Assembly (NCBI RefSeq): GCF_028687615.1
Contig: NZ_JAQTZU010000015.1
Coordinates: forward strand, 1-64,000
DNA from: Methylovulum sp.
GTDB taxonomy: Bacteria > Pseudomonadota > Gammaproteobacteria > Methylococcales > Methylomonadaceae
DNA: 64,000 nt
Reading direction: 5' to 3'
Numbering within the stretch: position 1 is the first letter of the stretch; the number at the start of each line of letters is the position of its first letter. The position numbers were made by a program, and so were the translations under genes. Of this stretch, positions 9,250 to 19,962 are shown piece after piece. The notes under the pieces were generated by a model that searched no databases, had not been told where the DNA came from, and saw only the letters and a program-made list of their open reading frames with translations.

Positions 9250-10131
9250 TCAAGATAGTGAACCACCCTGTTTCATCATTGAAAACAAGGGCGATTCATT
9301 GACGCATTTTGAAAGATACACTTGCCACTTATTTTTAAGTGATTGGTATGCTTTCGTTGCATTTATTTCTGAATCAAACTGTGCAAATACACAAGCCCCA
9401 GTTCCAGTCAATTTTGCATCTGAAAATTCAGACAAATCGACTAAAGCATCTCTAACGAGTGGATAACGCTGGCAAACCACATCAAGACAATCGTTTTGAT
9501 GCTGACCCGCTGTAAAGTCAGATATTTTGATTGATTTACTGTCGCGTGTCAATTCCTCGGCGCAAAAAATTTCTTTGGTATTGACATGGCAATCCGGTTT
9601 GATAACCACGACCCAATGCTCCGGCACAATGATTGGCTGGATTTTTTCACCGACACCTTCCGCCCAAGCGGCGTGGCCAAACACAAAAATGGGCACGTCC
9701 GCACCTAATGACAAACCCAGCTCCATCAATTTTTCAGTTGATAGCTGCAAATCCCATAATTTATTCAGCACGGTCAAAACCGTCGCCGCATCAGAACTGC
9801 CGCCGCCCAAACCACCGCCCATAGGCAGGTTTTTTTCGACTTCAATACATACACCCTGCTGGCAAGCCGTTGTAGATTTCAATAGCATAGCCGCCCTGAC
9901 CGTCAAATCTTCTGATTCAGCCACATCGGGAAGGGTGTTTTTCAGGCTGACCCGTCCACTGGCATCGGGATAGAATCGTATCCAGTCGCACAATTCAACA
10001 AATTGGAACACGGTTTGTAATAAGTGGTAGCCGTCCGGCCTGCGCCCGACGATCCGCAACATCAAATTTAATTTTGCCGGTGCCGGCCATTTTGCCGCCC
10101 GGTATGGGTGATTAGAGTCCATCAGTGCCAT
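9250..10131 (-). CDS. ispE: IspE, 4-diphosphocytidyl-2-C-methyl-D-erythritol kinase
   Basis: GHMP kinase that phosphorylates CDP-methylerythritol in the MEP isoprenoid pathway. The 293 residues include the N-terminal PAPAKLNLMLRIVGRRPDGY signature with the catalytic lysine region, the ATP loop NLPMGGGLGGGSSDAA (about residues 105-120), and TGTGACVFAQF near the C-terminus. It starts within the last codons of lolB (about 20 bp overlap if the ATG at 10131 is used; a second ATG at 10122 is possible), which suggests coupling. tRNA-Gln follows 4 bp downstream. Confidence 0.95.
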   Translation of the reverse strand: MALMDSNHPYRAAKWPAPAKLNLMLRIVGRRPDGYHLLQTVFQFVELCDWIRFYPDASGRVSLKNTLPDVAESEDLTVRAAMLLKSTTACQQGVCIEVEKNLPMGGGLGGGSSDAATVLTVLNKLWDLQLSTEKLMELGLSLGADVPIFVFGHAAWAEGVGEKIQPIIVPEHWVVVIKPDCHVNTKEIFCAEELTRDSKSIKISDFTAGQHQNDCLDVVCQRYPLVRDALVDLSEFSDAKLTGTGACVFAQFDSEINATKAYQSLKNKWQVYLSKCVNESPLFSMMKQGGSLS

Positions 10132-10705
10132 TTAAAACCCATTGCTCAATAATCAATTTCAGTTTGACCTTTTCATTCATGACCGTCATTTTGCGCGGCA
10201 AACTGCGGTTGCTGGCCGACTGCATTTGCTTGTATTCAACCATCCAGCCCGATTGGCTGAAACCAGAAGCCACATCGACAAATGCCAGCCCAGGCTCAGG
10301 CAAACCGACTATCCAGTAACTCAATGCCCTGATAGGTATCGACATACCTAATTGCTGGTTGATAAAAACTTCCGGTTGCGCCGATGTTTGCACCTTGCCG
10401 CCGCCACGGTCGATACTTACCAAGCCGCCATTAAGCCGGATGAGCGTAGCCCCCTGCCCTAATGGCCCGGATAATTTTAGCTGGTCTTGTGCAGGATCAT
10501 GATCCCAAAGCAGGTTTGCCGACCAAGAATCTTTATTGCCGCTCAATGATAAACGCCCCTCCAGCGACCACTGCGCCAAGGGTTGCAAATCCTCCATCGC
10601 CGCTCTTGAATAAGCACCGTCAGGAACCACATCCAGGCTTGAACACGCCGATACTAAAAAAACCAAGGCCAGAACGGCAAGTTGCCTGATTTTCACAAAC
10701 CACAC
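10112..10705 (-). CDS. lolB: LolB, outer-membrane lipoprotein receptor
   Basis: Receives lipoproteins from the periplasmic carrier LolA and inserts them in the outer membrane; LolB is itself a lipoprotein. The N-terminus has a signal peptide ending in the lipobox VSAC (about residues 18-21). The LolB fold is suggested by WSLEGRLSLSG, the alternating strand pattern and LSYWIVGLPEPG. The start is a GTG at 10705 with AAGG about 10 bases upstream; a GTG four codons later (MKIRQ) is possible. It lies between the TPR lipoprotein and ispE, the standard context. Confidence 0.93.
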   Translation of the reverse strand: MWFVKIRQLAVLALVFLVSACSSLDVVPDGAYSRAAMEDLQPLAQWSLEGRLSLSGNKDSWSANLLWDHDPAQDQLKLSGPLGQGATLIRLNGGLVSIDRGGGKVQTSAQPEVFINQQLGMSIPIRALSYWIVGLPEPGLAFVDVASGFSQSGWMVEYKQMQSASNRSLPRKMTVMNEKVKLKLIIEQWVLNGTDGL

Positions 10706-10707
10706 GA

Positions 10708-12462
10708 CTATTCGGCCTTGTCCAATATCCGCGCTTTAAAATCTAGCAGATAATGGTCTTCCGGTGCTTCCCTAAATGCTTTATTAAAGATTTTTTTCGA
10801 CTTGTCCTTTTGGTTCACCGCCCATAGGACTTCCGCAAGATGCGCGGCAATCTCATTTTCCTGCTGTTTTGCGTAGGCACGTTCGAGATAATCCAACGCT
10901 TTGGTGGTATTGCCCAGCTTAAACTGCAACCAGCCATAACTATCCAGGATAACCGCCTCGTTGGGGGCCAGTTTAAGTGCGCGTAACAAATAGGTTTCCG
11001 CTTCCGGGTAACGTTTAGTTTTGTCTGCCAGCGTATAACCCAAGGCATTCAAGGCTTCTGCATTATCAGGATGTTTATCAAGGATTTTTTTCAAATCCGC
11101 TTCCAACACATCCAATTTCCCCAGATGCTCAGACATCAAGGCACGGGCATATAACAAATTTTTATCATCCGGCAAATCAACCAACGCTTTGGTCAACAAA
11201 TTGAATGCCTTTTCATACTGTTGTTGCTGGTTTAGCAATTCCGAATATACCAGCAAAATCCGCACCCTTTGTTTAGGGTATTTTTTTGCCAACGACGCTA
11301 GCCGTGTATCGGCTTGCGCAAATTGTTTTTCTTTTCCGAGCAAGGCAACCGCAGCAATACCCGCCTCAAACACCACCGGCTCGTCGCTGACTTTATCGTA
11401 CAAACGTAAAGCCCGGTCCGTATCATCTTGTTGTTCGGCAATTTTTGCCAAATAAAAATTCGCTTGCGAGCGCCATTCCGGCACATCCAAAAGCTTGGTA
11501 AATAGGTCTTCCGCTTCTTCAGGCTTATCCTGTTGCAAATACACCAATCCCAAGGCCAGACGGCTTTCATTGTCATTAGGATTGGATTTGAGCATATCCT
11601 GGTAAACCTGGCCCGCTGCGGCATAGTCTTTGGCCTTGACCAACACCTGGGCCAACAATTTTTTGATTTTGTTGTCATCAGGAAACTTAAGCGAAGCATT
11701 TTTTAACGCGGTTTTGGCTTTATTGAAGTCACCCGAAAACATCGCCAATTGCGCCTGCAACATCAATGCCTTATCCCAGCCAGGCTGCACACGCAGGGCT
11801 TGCCCAACCTTTGCTTCAGCAACATCCGGCTTTTCCATCTGTGTCGCCAGCAAGGCCTGGACAAAATAAACCACTGCCTGATCAGGATGCTTGGCTGCGA
11901 CGTTACTAAGCACATCAAAAATCAGATCAGATTTGTTTTCTTTTTGCAGGACAGACGCCAACTCCAAGACTGATTTGTCAAAACCCGCCGGGTCGTTCTT
12001 TAGCAATGACTCGATATGCGCCGTCGCCGCCACTTTGTCCCCCGACTTTACAGCAGCAAGGGCCGCAAATTTTCTTGCGGTGATATTATTGGCATCCTGC
12101 CTTAACCAAATTGTTACCGCCTCATTGAGCTTGCCACTGTCTTTCAGATACATCGCAATCATAGCGGCGCGTTCTGCAAAACGTGGATCGTGGACACGTT
12201 TTGCGGCTTCCATATAACCTTCCAAAGCAATGCCATATTGCCCCCGTTGACCTGCCAATTCTGCTGTCAACAACATAAACAACACATCGGGGTCGATTGA
12301 TGTTTTAACTTCTTTGGGTTTGCTTTGCTGTCCAGGACTAACTGGCTTGGCCGGTGCCGCTTCGGTTTGCTGTGGTTTTGCTGGCGAACTGGCACAGCCG
12401 TATAGTAAACCCAGCGTTATTACAGAGAATAATCTAAAAACAAACAGTCTAAAACTTAACAC
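10708..12462 (-). CDS. TPR-repeat lipoprotein upstream of lolB
   Basis: A 584-residue protein with a lipoprotein signal peptide (LGLLYGC, cysteine at about residue 23), a proline-rich spacer and then tetratricopeptide repeats to the C-terminus. Clear repeat units include YQDMLKSNPNDNESRLALGL, NALGYTLADKTKRYPEAE and ILDSYGWLQFKLGNTTKAL. Proteins of this kind precede lolB in many gammaproteobacteria, where they are usually annotated only as TPR proteins. It is probably an envelope assembly or scaffold factor, but no exact role can be given. The start is a GTG at 12462, and the 2-bp gap to lolB suggests one operon. Confidence 0.88.
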   Translation of the reverse strand: MLSFRLFVFRLFSVITLGLLYGCASSPAKPQQTEAAPAKPVSPGQQSKPKEVKTSIDPDVLFMLLTAELAGQRGQYGIALEGYMEAAKRVHDPRFAERAAMIAMYLKDSGKLNEAVTIWLRQDANNITARKFAALAAVKSGDKVAATAHIESLLKNDPAGFDKSVLELASVLQKENKSDLIFDVLSNVAAKHPDQAVVYFVQALLATQMEKPDVAEAKVGQALRVQPGWDKALMLQAQLAMFSGDFNKAKTALKNASLKFPDDNKIKKLLAQVLVKAKDYAAAGQVYQDMLKSNPNDNESRLALGLVYLQQDKPEEAEDLFTKLLDVPEWRSQANFYLAKIAEQQDDTDRALRLYDKVSDEPVVFEAGIAAVALLGKEKQFAQADTRLASLAKKYPKQRVRILLVYSELLNQQQQYEKAFNLLTKALVDLPDDKNLLYARALMSEHLGKLDVLEADLKKILDKHPDNAEALNALGYTLADKTKRYPEAETYLLRALKLAPNEAVILDSYGWLQFKLGNTTKALDYLERAYAKQQENEIAAHLAEVLWAVNQKDKSKKIFNKAFREAPEDHYLLDFKARILDKAE

Positions 12463-12964
12463 TCACAATCCTTTATTAGGCCCCAAAGATAGGCTTATAG
12501 ATTAGCAGAAAAAGCCGTTGATTTAGAGAGCTGATTGCACCATTTTCAATAAGCTATTCTATTTCTTGGCAGAGAGCGGGATAATATACGGCTAATTAAG
12601 CAAAAAGCCACACGCGACCCGCCCATTTTAGGCAATTTCCAAGAATGAATGTACCCAAATCGCGCAGGATTTTTGCTCATTTTCAACGACTGCAAGGATG
12701 CCACCACAAGAGTGGTCTATGGACAGAGGTAGAGCACCAACAGTAGGCGCTTGAGGCGACGCCCCTCAAGGGGGTCTAAGGACAGAGCGGTTGCCGAGGC
12801 GTAAAAATAGGCGCATAGCGGGCTATGCAACTGTTTTTACAACGCAGAAAATGGGCAAAAAAACTAGCGAGTTGGATATATTCTTCGCCGGAAATCGCCT
12901 TAAGCTATTGTCACGCGGCAAAGCCCATATCAAAACCCATAACATCCAATTGACCACCAATACC
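12463..12964. other. Divergent spacer between the TPR lipoprotein gene and hemA
   Basis: About 500 bases that must hold promoters for both directions. Two imperfect direct copies of GGTCTAWGGACAGAG (near 12714 and 12775) and a CAACAGTAGGCGC segment (near 12739) are present; the latter recurs in inverse orientation near 17430, so this is interspersed repeat material. The plus-strand open frame extends upstream of hemA to 12791, but that part is not like any hemA. Confidence 0.45.
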
Positions 12965-14224
12965 ATGACACTACTCGCCGTAGGGATTAATTACCAAACA
13001 GCCCCGGTCGCCATCCGTGAACGGCTGTCATTCCCTACTGAGGTTTTACAACCCGCTTTACAGGAATTGCACCATCTCAGGGAAATTAGCGAAGCGGCAA
13101 TCTTATCGACTTGCAACCGCACCGAATTTTATTGCTCGGCAAACACGGCCAACCAACAAATCCTGATCGACTGGGTCGCGCAAAATAAACGCCTCAATAC
13201 ATCAGATTTCGCACCTTATCTCTACAGCCACACCGATGGCGAACTGATCCGCCACATGTTCCGCGTCGCCTGCGGGCTGGATTCGATGATTTTGGGCGAA
13301 CCGCAAATCCTGGGGCAAATGAAAACCGCTTATCAAGCCGCTTGTGATGCCGGAACCTTAGGGAAGCATCTGGGCAAACTGTTCCAGCACACTTTCACCG
13401 CCGCCAAAAAAGTCCGCACCGACACCGCCATCGGCTCCAGCCCCGTGTCCGTCGCCTTTGCCGCCGTCCAGCTCGCCCAGCAGATTTTTGACAAGCTCAG
13501 CCAACAAACCGCGCTGTTGATCGGCGCCGGCGAAACCATAGAACTGGCCGCCCGGCACTTGACCCAGCAAGGCATAGGCCGCTTGATTATCGCCAACCGC
13601 ACTTACGACAAGGCCCACAGCCTGGCTGTGCAATTCAACGGCTATGCGATAGACCTGTCAGAATTGCCCAACCACCTTGCCGAGGCCGATATTGTCATCT
13701 CGTCAACCGCCAGTGCCTTGCCTATCCTGGGCAAGGGCCGTGTCGAAAGCGCGTTAAAAAAACGCAAACATAAACCGATGTTCATGGTGGATTTGGCCGT
13801 CCCCCGTGACATCGAAGCCGAAGTTGAACAATTGCGCGACATTTATCTGTATACCGTAGACGATCTGCAACAGACCATAGACCAGAACATGAACTCGCGC
13901 CGCCAAGCGGCAGATCAGGCGGAAGAAATCATCGACACCCAGGTTGAACATTTCCTGGCTTGGCTGCGCGCCCAAGGGGCGCAATCGACCATCCGCGATT
14001 ACCGCCTGTCCGCCGAACAAATCCGTGATGAAGCCTTACAAAAGGCGTTGTTATCCCTGAGAAATGGCGCGTCTCCCGAAGAAACCCTAAACCGGCTCGC
14101 CCATACCCTCACCAACAAACTGATACACACGCCCAGCACCCAAATCAGGATCGCCGCCGAAAACGAACGCCATGATTTAATCGCCGCCGCCCGCGAAATT
14201 TTTAAACTTAGTCATACCCAATGA
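12965..14224 (+). CDS. hemA: HemA, glutamyl-tRNA reductase
   Basis: Reduces glutamyl-tRNA to glutamate-1-semialdehyde, the first step of tetrapyrrole synthesis by the C5 pathway. The ATG at 12965 ([19 protein letters not shown]) is the family start; the open frame continues 58 codons upstream, but that part is unlike the enzyme. Visible: [11 protein letters not shown] with the catalytic cysteine (about residue 50), [17 protein letters not shown], a Rossmann loop [16 protein letters not shown] and the C-terminal dimerisation helix. The product is 419 residues, normal length. It overlaps prfA by 4 bp (ATGA). Confidence 0.96.
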   Translation: MTLLAVGINYQTAPVAIRERLSFPTEVLQPALQELHHLREISEAAILSTCNRTEFYCSANTANQQILIDWVAQNKRLNTSDFAPYLYSHTDGELIRHMFRVACGLDSMILGEPQILGQMKTAYQAACDAGTLGKHLGKLFQHTFTAAKKVRTDTAIGSSPVSVAFAAVQLAQQIFDKLSQQTALLIGAGETIELAARHLTQQGIGRLIIANRTYDKAHSLAVQFNGYAIDLSELPNHLAEADIVISSTASALPILGKGRVESALKKRKHKPMFMVDLAVPRDIEAEVEQLRDIYLYTVDDLQQTIDQNMNSRRQAADQAEEIIDTQVEHFLAWLRAQGAQSTIRDYRLSAEQIRDEALQKALLSLRNGASPEETLNRLAHTLTNKLIHTPSTQIRIAAENERHDLIAAAREIFKLSHTQ

Positions 14225-15306
14225 AAAAATCCATACAAACCAAACTGGAAAACCTGTGCGAACGCTACGACGAAATCGCCGCCCTGCTTTCGGAACCGGA
14301 AGTGCAAGGCAACCAAAACCGCTTCCGTTCCTTGAGCCAGGAATACGCGCAAATCAACCCGCTAGTAGAATGCTATAAACGCTATGAACAGGCACTGGAG
14401 CTGCTCGACTCGGCAAAAGAAATGCTGGACGACAGCGATGCCGACATGCGTGAACTTGCCAAAGAGGAAGAGAAAGAAGCGGAAAACCAAATCGAAATAC
14501 TCGACCACGAACTGCAACTGTTATTGCTGCCTAAAGACCCCAACGACAACCGCAACATCTTTCTGGAAATCCGCGCCGGGACCGGCGGCGACGAAGCGGC
14601 GATATTCTCCGGCGATTTGTCGCGCATGTACCAACGCTATACCGAACGCAAAGGCTGGCAAACCGAAATCATCAGCGAAAGCCCTGGCGACCACGGCGGT
14701 TACAAAGAAGTCATCCTGCGCATATCAGGCCGCGACGTGTATTCGCAACTGAAATTTGAATCCGGCGCCCACCGCGTCCAGCGCGTACCGGAAACCGAGT
14801 CACAAGGCCGTATCCATACCTCCGCCTGCACGGTCGCCATCATGCCGGAAGTGGAAGAAGTTGACGCCATCGACATCAATCCGGCGGATTTAAAAGTCGA
14901 TACCTACCGCGCTTCCGGTGCCGGCGGCCAGCACATCAACAAAACCGAGTCGGCGATCCGCATCACCCATATCCCTACCGGCGTGGTGGTGGAATGCCAG
15001 GACGAACGCTCGCAGCACAAAAACCGCGCCCGCGCCATGTCCTTGCTGGCCTCGCGCCTGTTGTCCGCCGAACAGGAAAAGCACCATGCCGAACAGTCGC
15101 TCACGCGTAAACTGCAAGTCGGCAGCGGTGACCGTTCCGAACGCATACGCACCTACAATTACCCGCAAGGCCGCCTCACCGACCACCGCATCAACCTGAC
15201 CTTGTACAAACTCGACGACATCATGCAGGGCGGCCTGGAGCAAGTGCTGCAACCGCTAATCAGCGAACATCAGGCCGAATTGCTCACGCAATTGGGGGAT
15301 GATTGA
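14221..15306 (+). CDS. prfA: Peptide chain release factor 1
   Basis: RF1 releases finished proteins at UAG and UAA. The 361 residues include the GGQ loop in [19 protein letters not shown] (about residues 224-243), which enters the peptidyl-transferase centre, and the stop-codon recognition segment, with PET in [15 protein letters not shown] (about 182-196). It overlaps hemA by four bases, a classic hemA-prfA-prmC arrangement; prmC, which methylates the GGQ glutamine, follows after a repeat-filled spacer. Confidence 0.97.
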   Translation: MKKSIQTKLENLCERYDEIAALLSEPEVQGNQNRFRSLSQEYAQINPLVECYKRYEQALELLDSAKEMLDDSDADMRELAKEEEKEAENQIEILDHELQLLLLPKDPNDNRNIFLEIRAGTGGDEAAIFSGDLSRMYQRYTERKGWQTEIISESPGDHGGYKEVILRISGRDVYSQLKFESGAHRVQRVPETESQGRIHTSACTVAIMPEVEEVDAIDINPADLKVDTYRASGAGGQHINKTESAIRITHIPTGVVVECQDERSQHKNRARAMSLLASRLLSAEQEKHHAEQSLTRKLQVGSGDRSERIRTYNYPQGRLTDHRINLTLYKLDDIMQGGLEQVLQPLISEHQAELLTQLGDD

Positions 15307-15670
15307 TTGCAACGGGCAACGGGCAACGATGCCCACGAAAAACACGAAAGGCACGAAAAAATGAGCCAGGGGGAATTGTTGTTGATTCCCAAAACGGGTG
15401 AGTGAATCCAATATTACTTCAAACGGTCACGTTTTCGGTTTTTGCAATCCATCGTAGGGTACGCTATGCGTACCTTTTGCATTGATTTTATGATGATTTT
15501 TAAAGGTACGCACAGCGTACCCTACCTAAAAAACCGAAAACTTGACCGCTTGAAGCATACGAAAACGTAAAGCATCTTTAGAACAGTTTCAACTCAACCA
15601 CCATTAAAATTTTCGTGCCTTTCGTGTATTTCGTGGACAATGCGAAACACTCTAAAAAATCAACCACCCC
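15307..15670. repeat. Nested palindromic repeat block between prfA and prmC
   Basis: Three inverted pairs lie inside one another. The outer pair is CCACGAAAAACACGAAAGGC at about 15334-15353, inverted at about 15614-15637. The middle pair is TTCAAACGGTCACGTTTTCG at about 15418-15437, inverted (with mismatches) at about 15532-15557. The inner pair is GTAGGGTACGCTATGCGTAC at about 15455-15474, inverted at about 15504-15525. No gene is present. The outer sequence recurs near 325, 17370 and 53388, so it belongs to a dispersed family. Confidence 0.75.
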
Positions 15671-16507
15671 ATGCCCACCATCAAAATCCTACTGGCACAA
15701 GCCACCAAAGATTTAGCCGCCACCAGCGACTCCCCGGCCTTGGATGCCGAAGTCCTGCTCTGCCACGTCCTGGACAAACCCCGCTCCTACTTGCGGGCCT
15801 GGTGCGACCAGACCATCAGCGACGAACAACAACGGCAATTCCAACGGCTCTGGCAACAACGTTGCCAAGGCCAGCCTATCGCCTATCTAACGGGCCAACG
15901 GGAATTCTGGTCACGCGATTTTTTCATCACCCCGGATGTATTGATCCCGCGCCCAGCCACCGAACTGTTGATTGAACTCAGCCTGCAATTGATTCCGGCC
16001 CATGCGGCTTGGAATATTATTGACCTCGGCACGGGTTCCGGCATTATCGCCATCACCCTCGCCGCCGAACGCCCCAACGTCCAACTGACCGCCGTTGATC
16101 TTAGCCAGAAAGCCCTGCAAGCCGCCCGGCAAAACGCCAGCCGCCATCAAACCAACAATGTCCAGTTTCTACACAGTAATTGGTTCAACGCCGTGCCCTT
16201 GCAACGCTTCCAGCTCGTCATCAGCAATCCGCCCTACATCGCCGAAAATGACGGGCATTTACAACAAGGTGACCTGCGCTTTGAACCCGAATCAGCCCTT
16301 ATCGCCAGTGGACAAGGCTTGGATGATATTAAAACTATCGCAAAAACCGCCAAAAACTGGCTGACCGAAGACGGGCATTTGTTAATCGAACACGGTTATG
16401 ACCAAGAAGCTGTCGTACAGGCTATTTTTACATCATGCGCCTATCGGGAAGTGCAGACTTACTGCGATTTGTCCGGGCAACCCAGGGCGACTTATGGCCG
16501 AATGTAA
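15671..16507 (+). CDS. prmC: PrmC, release factor glutamine methyltransferase
   Basis: S-adenosylmethionine-dependent enzyme that N5-methylates the glutamine of the GGQ motif in RF1 and RF2. The 278 residues have an N-terminal helical substrate-binding domain, the SAM motif IDLGTGSGIIAITLA (about residues 117-131) and the catalytic ISNPPYIAEND (about 190-200, NPPY loop). Its substrate is encoded by prfA just upstream; a 364-bp block of palindromic repeats separates the two. Confidence 0.96.
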   Translation: MPTIKILLAQATKDLAATSDSPALDAEVLLCHVLDKPRSYLRAWCDQTISDEQQRQFQRLWQQRCQGQPIAYLTGQREFWSRDFFITPDVLIPRPATELLIELSLQLIPAHAAWNIIDLGTGSGIIAITLAAERPNVQLTAVDLSQKALQAARQNASRHQTNNVQFLHSNWFNAVPLQRFQLVISNPPYIAENDGHLQQGDLRFEPESALIASGQGLDDIKTIAKTAKNWLTEDGHLLIEHGYDQEAVVQAIFTSCAYREVQTYCDLSGQPRATYGRM

Positions 16508-16540
16508 GCAGATGGTTTTATATGGCAATATTTACCTGAC

Positions 16541-17248
16541 TCAATCCAGTCGAAAACGGCGGATAAGCACTTGCCGTTTATCAAGCACCAACGCCGCACA
16601 TAGCGGCTTGTCCATTGTCGGCAAATCCAGGCTGATGGCCCGCCATGCCTCAGCCACCCCATAACCTTCAGGTACACCTAAAAAGGCTTCCGGCTGCTGC
16701 GGATTGACCACACAATGCTGTAAACCCAAAGCAATCCCGCGCCCGGTGGCTTTGACGAAAGCCTCTTTTTTAGTCCAAAACTGGTAAAACACTGACGTTT
16801 TTTCTGCGTCAGGCAATGCTTGCCAGTAAGCGGCTTCGGTGGCAGAAAAACATTTGGCAACCAGCGCGGCAAGGTTGGCACGGGCTTGGATGTGTTCAAT
16901 ATCAACGCCAAGCTGGCAGCTCGGCGCGACAACAATGGCGAGCTGATTGGCGGTGTGGGAGATATTGAATGCAAATTGCGGATGGTCGGCAAGATACGGT
17001 TTGCCATATTCAGTCCGGGCGATGCGGATGGCGGCAGGATTTTGCTTGAGCGTGTCCGCCAGAACCCCTCTCAAACGACCGCGTACTTCGATAAAACGCC
17101 GCCTTATCAGCGGATTGGCAAGTGTTTTGGCACGGGCAAGTTCGGCGGCATCTAACAGCGGCAGATAGTGTTGGCTTACCGCTTCATCGCCTGACAATTG
17201 ACCGTGCCAGAAATCGACGGTGTGCCCATCAAATTCCGGCAATGGCAC
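16541..17248 (-). CDS. Sfp-type 4'-phosphopantetheinyl transferase
   Basis: Transfers phosphopantetheine from CoA to carrier-protein domains. The 235-residue length and the order of motifs match the Sfp/HetI group: FNISHTANQLAIVV (about residues 93-106), LGVDIEHIQ (about 112-120, magnesium-binding aspartate and glutamate), and FYQFWTKKEAFVKATGRG (about 151-168, WTxKEA motif). The start appears to be a GTG at 17248. No polyketide or peptide synthetase is in the window, so the carrier it serves is unknown. It is convergent with prmC. Confidence 0.9.
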   Translation of the reverse strand: MPLPEFDGHTVDFWHGQLSGDEAVSQHYLPLLDAAELARAKTLANPLIRRRFIEVRGRLRGVLADTLKQNPAAIRIARTEYGKPYLADHPQFAFNISHTANQLAIVVAPSCQLGVDIEHIQARANLAALVAKCFSATEAAYWQALPDAEKTSVFYQFWTKKEAFVKATGRGIALGLQHCVVNPQQPEAFLGVPEGYGVAEAWRAISLDLPTMDKPLCAALVLDKRQVLIRRFRLD

Positions 17249-17488
17249 GCCCCTTACTGTGGCTGTTTAGCTTACTGAAATTATTAGATACCCGTATTTT
17301 CAGTATAGTTAGGTGATTTTCGAGAAAGAACACACCATCAAAAATCTGATTCGTAGAAAAACTAAAGTCCACGAAAGGCACGAAAAAATAACTTGGAGAC
17401 GTTTTTTCGTGTTTTTTGTGTCGCCTAATGCGCCTACTGTTGGCTTTCGTGGACAGATTTTTGGGTAAATTCATTGCAGGAAATCACC
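17249..17488. repeat. Spacer with GTCCACGAAA-type repeat
   Basis: GTCCACGAAAGGCACGAAAA at about 17370-17389 and an inverted CTTTCGTGGAC at about 17445-17455 flank GTTTTTTCGTGTTTTTTGTG. This is the same dispersed element as in the prfA-prmC spacer. No gene is seen in this interval. Confidence 0.6.
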
Positions 17489-18982
17489 TTATTTAAACTC
17501 AAACGCACCCATTAAATCGCCAACATTGCCCCTAACTCCCGGCAAGGCTTCCAGACCATAACGGCGGGTGATAAATTTGAGGATCGAAGTGGTGTCGTAA
17601 ACTGTATGGTCAACAAATCCGCGTTTGGCAAAAGGCGAAATAATCAGGGTTGGAATACGCGTCCCTGGCCCCCAACGGTCGCCTTTAGGTGGTGCGGCAT
17701 GATCCCAAAAACCGCCGTTTTCGTCGTAAGTGACAATGACCACCATATCCGGCCATTGTTTGCTGTGGCTTAGTCGGTCAAGCAATTCGGCGATATGGCG
17801 GTCACCGCTGAGCACATCGGTGTAACCTGGATGCTCATTCAAATCGCCGGTGGGTTTGTAAAATGACACTTGTGGCAAGGTGCCGTTATTGATGGCTTGC
17901 AGAAAATCCTCGCCGTCTTTTAAATGCGTTTCCCGGTCTTTGCTGCCGGGGGCAAAACGGGCGTAGTAATTAAACGGCTGGTGGTGGGCTTGGAAATTCA
18001 AAGTGCCTTGAATATCGGAATAAATCACCCCGCGTTTTTTATCGGCAGTTTGCACGCCATCAGCGAGGGCTTTATTCCAACCTCCTGCATACCAGGCCCA
18101 AGAGATTTTTTTGTCAGAAAGCGTATCGCCTATGGTTTTCGTGGTTTGGGGCGGCAGCTGGTAACGTTCTGTACCTGCAAACCGCAAGTCGCCGCCTTTG
18201 TCAGGCGGAATACCGGAAGGCTGGTAGGGCGGTTGCACGGTGTTGACCGTATAGCCATCGGGGGTGAACGCGCCATCAAAAAAAACAGGCGCGGCTTGCA
18301 TAGCCGACGGCTTGGATTCGGGTTTGCGTTTTAGCCGCCCTTGTGGGTCAAGTTGGGCGCGAAGTTCCGAGGGTGCTTTCAGGTCTTGTGGCGTACAGGC
18401 ACAAACCAGCCATTGGTGGTTCAAATAAGAACCGCCAAACGCGCCCATAAAAAAATGATCCGCCAGCACATAGTCCTTAGCCCATTGCCACAGCGGTAAT
18501 TTACTTCCGTCGTAATAGCCCATGACCAAACCACCCGCATCGGAAATGGCGGCAAAACGGTTATTAAGCCCACCGTTGATTTGCCCGATATTTTGATAAT
18601 AACGGTGGACAAGGTCGCGGGTTTTTACCGATGCAGGTAAATTGACCGGGGGGGCATCAATTTGGAAGGGTTGGTTGGGCAGTTTGGCAGCTATCAACGG
18701 TGTTTTTTTACTCGCCCAGATCGGTGGCAATTCCTTCAGCACCTTACCATCGTGGTCGATTTGTGCGTACTGTTCAGGAGCCGCCTGTTTGATGCCATCA
18801 GCCCCAGGAAACAAACCGTAAAGATTATCAAAACTGCGGTTTTCGGCGTAGATGATGACAATATGCCCGATGGCTACATGCGGTTCAGTTTTTTTGCTTC
18901 CCGCCAAAACCGATGCGCTGGCAACCCACCCGACAAAAAAAATCAAAGCGTTTGCGAAATATTGAATTTGTTTATTAATCAT
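17489..18982 (-). CDS. Secreted phosphoesterase / AcpA-like acid phosphatase (phospholipase C superfamily)
   Basis: A 497-residue exported enzyme of the PF04185 phosphoesterase family, which includes acid phosphatase AcpA and non-hemolytic phospholipase C. The first 28 residues form a Sec signal peptide (hydrophobic core, then ASVLAGS). Metal-site motifs are visible: IIYAENRSFDNLYGLFPGAD (about residues 43-62) and VIVTYDENGGFWDHAAPP (about 415-432), plus HPGYTDVLSGD. It probably releases phosphate from organic phosphates in the periplasm or medium; the exact substrate cannot be read from sequence. The gene stands alone, with fdx next upstream. Confidence 0.85.
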   Translation of the reverse strand: MINKQIQYFANALIFFVGWVASASVLAGSKKTEPHVAIGHIVIIYAENRSFDNLYGLFPGADGIKQAAPEQYAQIDHDGKVLKELPPIWASKKTPLIAAKLPNQPFQIDAPPVNLPASVKTRDLVHRYYQNIGQINGGLNNRFAAISDAGGLVMGYYDGSKLPLWQWAKDYVLADHFFMGAFGGSYLNHQWLVCACTPQDLKAPSELRAQLDPQGRLKRKPESKPSAMQAAPVFFDGAFTPDGYTVNTVQPPYQPSGIPPDKGGDLRFAGTERYQLPPQTTKTIGDTLSDKKISWAWYAGGWNKALADGVQTADKKRGVIYSDIQGTLNFQAHHQPFNYYARFAPGSKDRETHLKDGEDFLQAINNGTLPQVSFYKPTGDLNEHPGYTDVLSGDRHIAELLDRLSHSKQWPDMVVIVTYDENGGFWDHAAPPKGDRWGPGTRIPTLIISPFAKRGFVDHTVYDTTSILKFITRRYGLEALPGVRGNVGDLMGAFEFK

Positions 18983-19004
18983 AGGCTTTAAGGAACTTGC
19001 AAAA

Positions 19005-19880
<876 letters not shown>

Positions 19881-19962
19881 TTAACTTTAATCTATTTGTC
19901 ATTAAGCTGACATTTTCCTTAATTATTCTTTCTTACTGATACTCTTGAACACATGGATAATT

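Noticed and set aside
12791-12964. N-terminal extension of hemA
   Set aside because: The added 58 codons have no similarity to glutamyl-tRNA reductases; the family start [10 protein letters not shown] at 12965 is clear.
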